NCBI GenBank assembly: GCA_002401685.1
Contig: NVTU01000022.1
Span: 15,565 to 47,768, forward strand
Reading direction: 5' to 3'
Length of the DNA stretch: 32,204 nucleotides
Source: Kordiimonadales bacterium
Lineage (GTDB): Bacteria; Pseudomonadota; Alphaproteobacteria; Sphingomonadales; Kordiimonadaceae
The translations under genes and the position numbers were made by a program. Below, piece after piece: positions 25,724 through 32,204 of this stretch. The notes under the pieces are model-generated. The model was not told the origin of the DNA. It saw only the letters and a list, made by a program, of their open reading frames with translations, and ran no database searches. Each line of letters starts with the position of its first letter. The stretch's first letter is position 1.

Positions 25724-26767
25724 GTGTCGGTAAAGAGACTGGAAGACCAATTATGCTTCGTTGAAAAATGCGGTTGGGCAGATGCTGATATCTTCCCACT
25801 GCCTTCTGATGCGTCTTTTCGCCGCTATATTCGCCTCGTTCGCAGTGGTGAAAGCCGCATGCTGATGGACGCCCCTCCTGAACAGGAAAAGCTGGGTGCA
25901 TATCTTGATATTCAAGCGCATCTTGAAGGCCTTGGCTTGAGGGTGCCGAAAGTCTTTGCGGCAGACCGTGTCAAAGGGTTCGCTCTTATCGAAGATTTTG
26001 GGGACGACACCTTTACAGAGTTGCTGGCCGCAGCCGTCGACGAAAAGGGCCTGTATCTGCAGGCCGCAGACGTTCTTGCTCATATGCACGCTAAAGGCAG
26101 CGCTGCGACAAAGATAGATTTGCCCGCATATTCCGAAGAAGCGTTGCTTACGGAAGTTGCGCTTTTTACTGATTGGTTCGTGCCTGCGCTGACAGGTTAT
26201 GTCCCGACGCAAGAGCAGAAAAATGTTCATTTGGATGCATGGAAAACGGTGTTGCAGCCAGTGTCTGCTGATCGCAGCGCCTTAGTTTTGCGGGACTATC
26301 ATGTTGACAACCTTATGATTTTGCCCGGTGAAACCGGGCTGGACAGCTGTGGGCTGCTTGATTTTCAGGATGCTCTTATTGGTTCGCCCGCATATGACAT
26401 GGTCTCTCTGGTGGAGGATGCGCGCCGGGACGTTGACCCGGCGGTGCGGGCAGCGGTCTTAGAGCGATATTATAGCCAGTGCCCTGATATAGATCCCGTC
26501 TCCTTTGAAAGGCATATGGCACTCCTTGGTGCTCAGCGCCACGCCAAGGTTATCGGGATTTTTGTGCGTCTTAGCAGGCGTGACGGAAAGCATAACTATT
26601 TGAGGCATCTGCCGCGCTTGTTGCAACTGCTGAAACGACACCTGGAAACAGAGGCTTTGGCCCCTGTGAAGCGGGCGGTTGAGGCGATGGTGCCAGACTG
26701 TTGGACTGCAGAAATTGGTAAACCGCTTAGTGACGCCTCCGGCGGCCCTACAGGCATGCTTCTGTGA
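25724..26767 (+). CDS. AmgK-like N-acetylmuramate/N-acetylglucosamine anomeric kinase (APH family)
   Basis: A 347-residue kinase of the aminoglycoside phosphotransferase fold. SDASFRRYIRL (28-38) is a hallmark of AmgK-type sugar kinases, which phosphorylate MurNAc and GlcNAc at C1 in cell-wall recycling. The catalytic loop is RDYHVDN (190-196) with Asp191 and Asn196, and the metal-binding aspartate is Asp213 in LLDFQDA. The YDMVSLVEDAR block fits. A GAGGAG site is seven bases ahead of the GTG start. The usual partners (tsaE, murU) are not visible here. Its last 20 bases overlap the convergent glycosyltransferase gene. Confidence 0.8.
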   Translation: MSVKRLEDQLCFVEKCGWADADIFPLPSDASFRRYIRLVRSGESRMLMDAPPEQEKLGAYLDIQAHLEGLGLRVPKVFAADRVKGFALIEDFGDDTFTELLAAAVDEKGLYLQAADVLAHMHAKGSAATKIDLPAYSEEALLTEVALFTDWFVPALTGYVPTQEQKNVHLDAWKTVLQPVSADRSALVLRDYHVDNLMILPGETGLDSCGLLDFQDALIGSPAYDMVSLVEDARRDVDPAVRAAVLERYYSQCPDIDPVSFERHMALLGAQRHAKVIGIFVRLSRRDGKHNYLRHLPRLLQLLKRHLETEALAPVKRAVEAMVPDCWTAEIGKPLSDASGGPTGMLL

Positions 26768-27872
26768 ATAGTTGGTCGTAGGTTTCTACCATCACACGGA
26801 TGGAATAACTGTCTTCTGCCTTGGTACGGTTGGCAGCCCCAATCGATTTTGCCTTCTCCGGTAAGGCGAGCAGCTCAGTAATCCCTGCTGCTAAGGTGCT
26901 GGCTTTGCAGTCAGCAATGTAAGGCTTGTTCTCTTCCGATACCATCTGCTCAATATCACCAACATCTGTACTAACTACGGGTATGCCTGCCGCCATTGCC
27001 TCAATGACTGACAACGGCATTTGCTCGGTATCAGACGAAAGGCTGAAAACGTCGAACATGGGTAAGATATGTTCCGGCTGGCTTAAATTGCCTGTGAAGA
27101 TAACACTCCCCGGTTTACAGACCTGGCTTGCAAGCATTTTAAGAGCTGCCGTGCCGATGCCGTCTCCAATGATGACAAGCTGCACGCCCTCAATATGGTC
27201 TTCAACGCTGCTGAATGCTTCAATCAGCCTTCCAACGTTTTTCTCAGGGCGCAGGCCGGCCACTGTACCAACGATCGGGCGTCTGGTGTCGATAGAAAAT
27301 CCGCTGACCAATTCTGCCGTTGCTGGTTTTTGAAACCGAGCGATGTCGATCCCGTTAGGTATATAGCGAAGGAGGCCTGTAGGCAGCTTCCAGCTCCAGT
27401 TTACAAGCTTCTCAAGCGCTCTTGACGGCACAATCACATATTTGCAGCTGCGGTAAGCAACTTGGCGTAGGAACACTCGCTTGCGGCGCTCTGCATACAC
27501 TTCATCTTCGGTGAAGCCGTCCTGAATATGAATCATAGGACAAATCGGTAGGAAACGGTTGGCCAGCGCCCATTCGGTGGCGCCCCAGTTATAGGTCACT
27601 AAAAGATCAGGGCTAAAACGCTTCAATAATTTCCGGCACTGCAGGGAGGCCTTGAACGTATTACCCTTTTTAACCAGCTGCATATCTTGTGGAAATTCTA
27701 CTGCCTTGTCAGTCAACTCCAGCGCTGCATAGTCTCCGTCCATCGCATAAACTGTATGATGGTGATTTTCGCTAGTCCTGTCGAGATAGTCGAGAAAGCG
27801 TCTCTGAGGCCCACCTAGTGATAGTGTGGAAAAAACGTGAAGAATACGTTTCTGTGCGGGTTGATCCGTCAC
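26748..27872 (-). CDS. Family 4 glycosyltransferase (GT-B)
   Basis: A 374-residue glycosyltransferase. The N-terminal Rossmann domain has HVFSTLSLGGPQRRFLDYL, with the acceptor-side glycines. The C-terminal domain carries GTVAGLRPEKNVGRLIEAF (202-220) and the EX7E motif, Glu283 to Glu291 in TEQMPLSVIEAMAAG. It would transfer a sugar from a nucleotide-sugar donor to a glycan or lipid at the cytoplasmic face. Its ATG overlaps the stop of the upstream fused dehydrogenase gene by four bases (ATGA), so they form an operon, and it may use a sugar made or modified by that protein. Confidence 0.88.
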   Translation of the reverse strand: MTDQPAQKRILHVFSTLSLGGPQRRFLDYLDRTSENHHHTVYAMDGDYAALELTDKAVEFPQDMQLVKKGNTFKASLQCRKLLKRFSPDLLVTYNWGATEWALANRFLPICPMIHIQDGFTEDEVYAERRKRVFLRQVAYRSCKYVIVPSRALEKLVNWSWKLPTGLLRYIPNGIDIARFQKPATAELVSGFSIDTRRPIVGTVAGLRPEKNVGRLIEAFSSVEDHIEGVQLVIIGDGIGTAALKMLASQVCKPGSVIFTGNLSQPEHILPMFDVFSLSSDTEQMPLSVIEAMAAGIPVVSTDVGDIEQMVSEENKPYIADCKASTLAAGITELLALPEKAKSIGAANRTKAEDSYSIRVMVETYDQLFTEACL

Positions 27873-29995
27873 GTTTTTCCTGCTTTTTCTGGCGCGTGAA
27901 TGTCAATTGCCTGGGCGGTGAAAATCGCTGGGTCGCTAACGGGGGACCAGTTGAGCGCATTTTTCTCTGCGCTGCAATCGAACTGGGCAAACATGGCGCG
28001 GGAATTGAAATCGCGAATGCTGTGGAATTTCTGCTTTTTGCCTGCGATGCGCTTGATCAGAATTTTCAGGTTCTCGATGGCCGTGATATAGCGCGGGCTT
28101 TGCGCGTGATAAGTAAAGGGCCGGCCTGTGGCGTTGCGCAGTGCTTTGAAATATTCAAGCGAAGACCATCGCACATCGCCGCACAGATTATAGCACTTCC
28201 CAGAGATGTCAGGCGCGCTGAGGCTCGACGCAATGGCATCTGCAACGTCTGACGCCAAAACGAAGGGCAGTGCATTGGTGCCGTTGCTCCAGCCAAGGCA
28301 GTGTTGGTCGTTATTAAAGACACCCATGCCGCTGTGAGCTGCAGGCGTGCCTTTGCCGACAACGATTGCAGGCCGCAGTATTACGATCTCCAAACCGTCG
28401 CCAATAAGGTCTAGCATGCGCTTGTCGGTATAGGCTTTGGCACGAGCGTAATCGGCGCGCTTCTCTGGTTGCGGATCAGGTTGGGTATCTGCCGTAATCA
28501 CATCAGAGCCACTACCCAGATAAAGCCCTGCGATTGACCCAATGTGGATGAGGCGCGCAACGCCAGCGGCTTTACAGCCCGCAACAACCGCCTCTGCGCT
28601 GCCGAGCATAGCTTTGAGAATAGCGTCCGCGCTGTCGCCGCCGCCGCCGTGCGCAAGGTTGATAACTTTTTTGCTGCCAGCGACTGCCGAGGATGCGCTT
28701 TCAGCATTGCGTAGATCGGCGCTAATCAGATCAACATTCTTGTGGCTGAAAATAGCGGGTAGGTTTTGCAGATTGCGGGCGACGACACGGACCGTCATGC
28801 CGTCCGCGACGCAGCGTTCGACAACATAGCGGCCAATAAAGCCGGTGCCGCCAAGGATCGTTACATCCACTGCATCTCGTGCCTTTTGGGTTTTAACTGT
28901 TTTTTTGCTGGAGGCCTTGCCACTTTGTTGTTCCATCACAGCGCTGGCCTGTAGGCAGGTATCAACCAGGCTTTTCCCAAAGCTGAACGGCGCAAGCAAT
29001 TTCGAGGGGTCAGACAGCCCGACATAGAAATTTTCAATGCTGCCTTTCATACCAAGATAGAAGGCGTCCGACCGGCCTCTTAAGCCGATCATGGAGGCGG
29101 CATATTCAAGAAAGTTAGCGCGAGCTTGGCGCCGGGTTTGTTTGCCTGCAGCGCGGCCTGTTACAAATTGGTCTGATGCTTCAAGCCATTTGCTTCGGCC
29201 ACTAATCTGAGCCCTGTTGTTGATGATATCCGCGCTTGCTGTGCCGTCGCTGCAAAGCACGCTGATTTCCCAGCGCGGATAGGTTGCGCCGACACTGTAA
29301 TGAAGCTGCGAGGCGACTTTCTTGCTTTGTAGGCTAAGAAGCGTTGTCGGAAAAAAAGCCTTGCCGTCTGCGATTTCAACGGATGGGGCAATCATTGCCT
29401 GAACGCTTTTGAATTCGCCAGCCAATAGCTGAATTTGAGCAAGGGGATGCACGGCTTGTTCTAAGAGAATATTGATGGGCCGCGCAAACATCCAATGACC
29501 GAATTGGCCGCTTTCCAGCTGCCTAAGCGGTGCCGCATAGTGGCACTGAATAGACTGCACAGTGCCGAGCGAACCACCCTTGATAGCCGAGAGTAATTTC
29601 TGAAAGGCAGGGTGAAACAACGAGTTTTGGTTTACGCCGAGCAGGGTGCCACTGCTTGCGACAGCTTTTTCCAGCAGCGCTAAATCTACTGAAGTGGTGC
29701 CTACAGGTTTTTCCGTAAACGTCGGTATCTTGTGCTCTAGGAAAAGCGCCGCTAGGGCTGCGTGGCTGTCCGGCGGCGTTAGGATATGGGCGGCTCCGAT
29801 TAATCCGCTTTTGGCCAGTTCTGCGGCGTCGCTGAAGGTATGTTTTGCGCCCCAGCGTTTTGCGAAGGCCGCGGCGCTAGCCGCTGATATATCAGCAACA
29901 GCGACCAGTTCCAGTGCGGGGTCGTTGGAAATGACTTCAGCGTGGATCTCTGCGATAGAGCCTGTGCCAACAATGCCGATTTTTGTACGTTCCAT
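27869..29995 (-). CDS. Fused Gfo/Idh/MocA oxidoreductase and SDR/epimerase protein
   Basis: A 708-residue two-enzyme fusion. Residues 1-about 345 are a Gfo/Idh/MocA-type oxidoreductase with GIVGTGSIAEIHA (7-19) binding NAD(P) and EKP at 95-97. A linker of about 30 residues (QSGKASSKKTVKTQKARDAV) follows. Residues 378-about 700 are an extended SDR/NAD-dependent epimerase-like domain with ILGGTGFIGRYV (380-391), Ser487 in HIGSIAG and Tyr516-x-x-x-Lys520 in YARAK. Both cofactor sites look intact. It could oxidise and epimerise or reduce an activated sugar for the glycosyltransferase that follows. The exact substrate is unknown. Confidence 0.85.
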   Translation of the reverse strand: MERTKIGIVGTGSIAEIHAEVISNDPALELVAVADISAASAAAFAKRWGAKHTFSDAAELAKSGLIGAAHILTPPDSHAALAALFLEHKIPTFTEKPVGTTSVDLALLEKAVASSGTLLGVNQNSLFHPAFQKLLSAIKGGSLGTVQSIQCHYAAPLRQLESGQFGHWMFARPINILLEQAVHPLAQIQLLAGEFKSVQAMIAPSVEIADGKAFFPTTLLSLQSKKVASQLHYSVGATYPRWEISVLCSDGTASADIINNRAQISGRSKWLEASDQFVTGRAAGKQTRRQARANFLEYAASMIGLRGRSDAFYLGMKGSIENFYVGLSDPSKLLAPFSFGKSLVDTCLQASAVMEQQSGKASSKKTVKTQKARDAVDVTILGGTGFIGRYVVERCVADGMTVRVVARNLQNLPAIFSHKNVDLISADLRNAESASSAVAGSKKVINLAHGGGGDSADAILKAMLGSAEAVVAGCKAAGVARLIHIGSIAGLYLGSGSDVITADTQPDPQPEKRADYARAKAYTDKRMLDLIGDGLEIVILRPAIVVGKGTPAAHSGMGVFNNDQHCLGWSNGTNALPFVLASDVADAIASSLSAPDISGKCYNLCGDVRWSSLEYFKALRNATGRPFTYHAQSPRYITAIENLKILIKRIAGKKQKFHSIRDFNSRAMFAQFDCSAEKNALNWSPVSDPAIFTAQAIDIHAPEKAGKT

Positions 29996-30016
29996 GTATC
30001 CAGCTCAAATTATCCA

Positions 30017-30034
30017 AAAGATGCGCCCATCTTT
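30017..30034 (-). terminator. Weak hairpin after the usp gene
   Basis: AAAGATG (30017-30023) and CATCTTT (30028-30034) form a perfect 7-bp stem with a 4-base loop, 43 bases after the end of the universal stress protein gene on the minus strand. The T-run is short, so it is a weak terminator candidate before the fused-enzyme gene. Confidence 0.35.
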
Positions 30035-30076
30035 AAAGGCAAATGGATTTTTTTCAAGCTAGTATAAGGCTGTAGG

Positions 30077-30964
30077 CTAATGACAGAAGAAAACGGGCAG
30101 TGTGCTGTGCGTTACTAAATGCTTCGTCACGCCGCCTAAGATCATTTCCCGCCAACGGCTGTGGGAGTAGGCACCAGCCACGATGAGATGGCTGCGTTCA
30201 GCTTCTGCAACGGCAAGAATTTGCGCGCCAACGGATTGACTTTCCAATTCAGCCCTCACTTCGCGGGTGTCGATACTATGTTCCGAAAGATAAAGCGCGA
30301 GATCGCTTAAGCCAGGCCGTCCGGCTTTGGTAGGATCAATTTGCGTGATGCTCACGGGGCGATCTGACGGCATGAACGCTTTTGCCGCGGCAACCGCGCG
30401 GGCACATTCAGCGCTACCGTTCCAGGCGATGAGAAAGTCCATACCTTGAAAATTTGGTTCCCACGATTGATCGAGGCTTTTTGGATCCGCGGCAGGAACC
30501 ATAAACACAGGCCGTCCTGAGCGGTAAATTAAATCATTGAATATCTCGACTGTATCTGAAGTCGCAGGATCGGGTTTTAAGCAAATAGCAACATCGGCTG
30601 TGCGAGCGCGTTTGCCGACATAGTCAGCAACGGAGCCTTGAACGACTAGCCACCGAGCATTCGCTCCCTGGGGTCGTTTATCACGTGTTATCCCCACGGG
30701 CATATCTGCGAACTCCATCGCCGTCAGGAATATTTGGTGGGCTCTCACCGCTTGTTCCTTTATCTCGCTCTCTGCCGCCTCGTACATGCCTTGCATCATG
30801 TCCACGGTTAGGCCTTCGCCCAGGAAAGGTACAACAGCGCGTGGATCATCCTGAATGAGGAGTGTGGTCAGCGTCGCGTCAAATTCTCGTGCCAGCTTTG
30901 CAGCGGCCAGCAGCGGCGCCACCGCCATCGATTGGGGGGTAACAGGCAAAAAGATCGATTTCAC
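30077..30964 (-). CDS. Universal stress protein, tandem two-domain
   Basis: A 295-residue protein with two UspA-like domains: 1-about 150 (MKSIFLPVTPQ...) and about 175-295. The second carries the ATP-binding pattern G-x2-x-G-type segment GAYSHSRWREMILGGVTKHL at 266-285, followed by the terminal strand LPVFF. The first domain is degenerate at that point. It would act in the cytoplasm in stress survival; the binding of ATP by the second half is inferred. The GTG start has an ideal AGGAGG site. It is divergent from the PepSY/two-component operon over 141 bases. Confidence 0.9.
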   Translation of the reverse strand: MKSIFLPVTPQSMAVAPLLAAAKLAREFDATLTTLLIQDDPRAVVPFLGEGLTVDMMQGMYEAAESEIKEQAVRAHQIFLTAMEFADMPVGITRDKRPQGANARWLVVQGSVADYVGKRARTADVAICLKPDPATSDTVEIFNDLIYRSGRPVFMVPAADPKSLDQSWEPNFQGMDFLIAWNGSAECARAVAAAKAFMPSDRPVSITQIDPTKAGRPGLSDLALYLSEHSIDTREVRAELESQSVGAQILAVAEAERSHLIVAGAYSHSRWREMILGGVTKHLVTHSTLPVFFCH

Positions 30965-31022
30965 GGTTTCCTCCTGTGATTATAGGGGGGTGGCCAAAGA
31001 TCACTTGTTCGCTAGGGGCATT

Positions 31023-31042
31023 TTACCCTATATGAGGGGTAA
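31023..31042. promoter_or_regulatory. Hyphenated palindrome in the usp/PepSY divergent region
   Basis: TTACCC (31023-31028) and GGGTAA (31037-31042) form a perfect 6-bp inverted repeat with an 8-base centre that includes TATATG. Placed between the divergent usp and PepSY starts, it may be an operator, for example for the neighbouring response regulator. Confidence 0.35.
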
Positions 31043-31105
31043 CTAAAAGTTTCTTTATAACGCTTAAAATGCAGTTCATCCGACGTTCAGCGTCCAGCAG
31101 AGAAA

Positions 31106-31456
31106 ATGGCAGTTATGAAAACACGAAAACATATTTTGTCGGCCACAGTTTTTTTGCTGATATTTTCCTTGGTTGGTGCCGGGTTTATGCATGCTCCTGC
31201 TACGGCGGCTTTTGTTAACCGCATTATCATTGATGAACATGATGACGCGCTTCAGGCAATTAAGCGCGGCGAAATAATGTCATATTCTCAGATTAGAAAG
31301 ATCGCTGAACGGCAATTGAAGGGCCGGGTGGTTGATTTGAAACTGCGGCGCACCAACCGCGGTTGGCAGTATTTTTTGCGGATTAGCCGTAATGATGGCC
31401 GTGTTATTGCTGCAGTCGTTGATGCAAAAACAGGCAAGGTCTTACGGCCGCGCTAG
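31106..31456 (+). CDS. PepSY domain-containing protein
   Basis: A 116-residue exported or membrane-anchored protein. A hydrophobic segment at about 12-32 (LSATVFLLIFSLVGAGFMHA) acts as signal or anchor. A PepSY-like domain follows: YSQIRKIAERQLKGRVVDLKLRRTNRGWQYFLRISRNDGRVIAAVVDAKTGKVLRPR. PepSY proteins often accompany two-component systems and may inhibit proteases or tune the sensor. ATG at 31115 is an alternative start. It stands 26 bases ahead of the response regulator, the usual PepSY-RR-kinase order. Confidence 0.85.
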   Translation: MAVMKTRKHILSATVFLLIFSLVGAGFMHAPATAAFVNRIIIDEHDDALQAIKRGEIMSYSQIRKIAERQLKGRVVDLKLRRTNRGWQYFLRISRNDGRVIAAVVDAKTGKVLRPR

Positions 31457-31482
31457 AGTTAAGTGAATGAGGGGAAGTTGCC

Positions 31483-32154
31483 GTGCGTATATTGCTGGTA
31501 GAAGACGATGAGAATTTGGCCGACCAGATCAAGCAAAGTTTGTTGGATGCTGGCTATGCGGTTGACGTGACGGGCGATGGGGAAGATGGGCATTTCCTTG
31601 GTGATACAGAGCCTTACGACGCTGTTATCCTTGATTTGGGCCTTCCTATTATGGATGGCCAATCTGTGCTGCGGAAGTGGCGGGCCGACGGAAAGTCCAT
31701 GCCTGTGTTGATACTGACGGCGCGAGATAGTTGGACAGATAAAGTTGAAGGGCTTGATGCAGGGGCCGATGATTTCCTAACCAAGCCGTTCATTGTTGAA
31801 GAGCTGCTAGCTCGCTTACGGGCACTTATCAGGCGCTCAGCAGGGCAAGCTAGCCCGCAGTTGGAATGTGGGCCAGTGATGTTGGATACGCGCAGTGGCA
31901 AGGTTACCGTTTCGGGCCGGGCCATTAAGCTTACAGCTCAGGAATTTAAGCTGCTATCGTATTTGATGCACCACGAAGGCAAAGTGATTTCGAGAACCGA
32001 GCTTACAGAGCATATTTACGACCAGGACTTCGACCGAGATTCTAATACTATCGAGGTTTTTGTGAACCGTATCCGTAAGAAAATGGATATACTTATCATC
32101 CATACGGTGCGGGGCCTTGGGTACCGGCTTGAATGGGACGAAGCAGCGACGTGA
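31483..32154 (+). CDS. OmpR-family response regulator
   Basis: A 223-residue two-component regulator. Receiver domain residues 1-about 115: acidic pair Asp8-Asp9 in VEDDE, phosphoacceptor Asp51 in VILDLGLP, Thr79 in LILTARD and Lys101 in LTKPF. The winged-helix effector domain (about 125-220) ends in NTIEVFVNRIRKKMD...HTVRGLGYRL, typical of OmpR/PhoB members. The GTG start has AGGGGAAG ahead. Its closest named relatives are PhoP/QseB-type regulators, but the signal is unknown. The kinase gene overlaps its stop codon. Confidence 0.95.
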   Translation: MRILLVEDDENLADQIKQSLLDAGYAVDVTGDGEDGHFLGDTEPYDAVILDLGLPIMDGQSVLRKWRADGKSMPVLILTARDSWTDKVEGLDAGADDFLTKPFIVEELLARLRALIRRSAGQASPQLECGPVMLDTRSGKVTVSGRAIKLTAQEFKLLSYLMHHEGKVISRTELTEHIYDQDFDRDSNTIEVFVNRIRKKMDILIIHTVRGLGYRLEWDEAAT

Positions 32155-32204
32155 TCGCAAAGCTGAGGCATTTTTTTAAATCTCTAACCGGGCGTCTTTT
32201 GATG
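32151..32204 (+). CDS. Sensor histidine kinase, N-terminal fragment (cut by window end)
   Basis: A GTG at 32151 overlaps the TGA of the response regulator (GTGA) and opens a frame that continues to the end of the window: VIAKLRHFFKSLTGRLLM. The basic start followed by LTGRLL is the usual entry to the first membrane helix of sensor kinases next to OmpR-type regulators. Only 18 codons are visible, so the assignment rests on context. Confidence 0.7.
   Translation, partial: MIAKLRHFFKSLTGRLLM

Overview
The window looks like chromosomal DNA of a free-living, probably marine, Gram-negative alphaproteobacterium. The support is the alphaproteobacterial style of MnmA (a GSCCAGQD block), two-component and transport genes with tight ATGA/GTGA overlaps, roughly 50% GC, and a periplasmic and lipoprotein peptidase set. 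Kordiimonadales-like bacteria would fit, but that is an impression from protein style and was not tested. I see no insertion sequence, phage gene, integrase, CRISPR array or rRNA. Gene density is high and most genes read as core or niche chromosomal genes.

Layout. 0.1-5.3 kb: mnmA (tRNA 2-thiolation), a DJ-1/PfpI protein, a large methyltransferase with a helical N-terminal region, a TetR regulator and an OsmC-type peroxidase. 5.4-12.9 kb: a protein-degradation block with a tricorn-like S41 protease (minus), tRNA-Met, an APC-family amino-acid permease (plus) and an S9 prolyl-oligopeptidase-like lipoprotein (minus). Together they could degrade peptides and take up amino acids. 13.1-14.2 kb: a TlpA-type thioredoxin and a YdjM-type membrane hydrolase. 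14.3-16.8 kb: two tandem paralogues (minus) that each join a cytoplasmic ribbon-helix-helix-like domain, one membrane helix and four canonical EF-hand loops. This is the most unusual part of the window. 17.1-19.0 kb: a YbaK-type aminoacyl-tRNA deacylase, a hemolysin III-family membrane protein and a TrmB-like methyltransferase. 19.1-22.8 kb: a patatin-like lipase divergent from a TetR regulator, then a MarR regulator with an ECI2-like enoyl-CoA isomerase/hydratase, and a 65-residue glycine-zipper protein whose ribosome binding site lies inside a perfect inverted repeat. 22.8-25.6 kb: a membrane protein/XRE regulator pair, an MFS transporter and a Vitreoscilla-type globin. 25.7-30.0 kb: an AmgK-like sugar kinase convergent with a two-gene operon, namely a fused Gfo/Idh/MocA-SDR protein followed by a GT4 glycosyltransferase. 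30.1-32.2 kb: a tandem universal stress protein divergent from a PepSY / OmpR-type response regulator / histidine kinase operon, whose kinase runs off the window.

Regulation visible in the DNA includes several intrinsic terminators, a 14-bp perfect palindrome in front of the MarR gene, hyphenated palindromes in front of a TetR gene, the membrane-protein/XRE pair and the usp/PepSY divergent region, and a 17-bp hairpin separating the two EF-hand paralogues. All functions are assigned by reading motifs. No database search was run.
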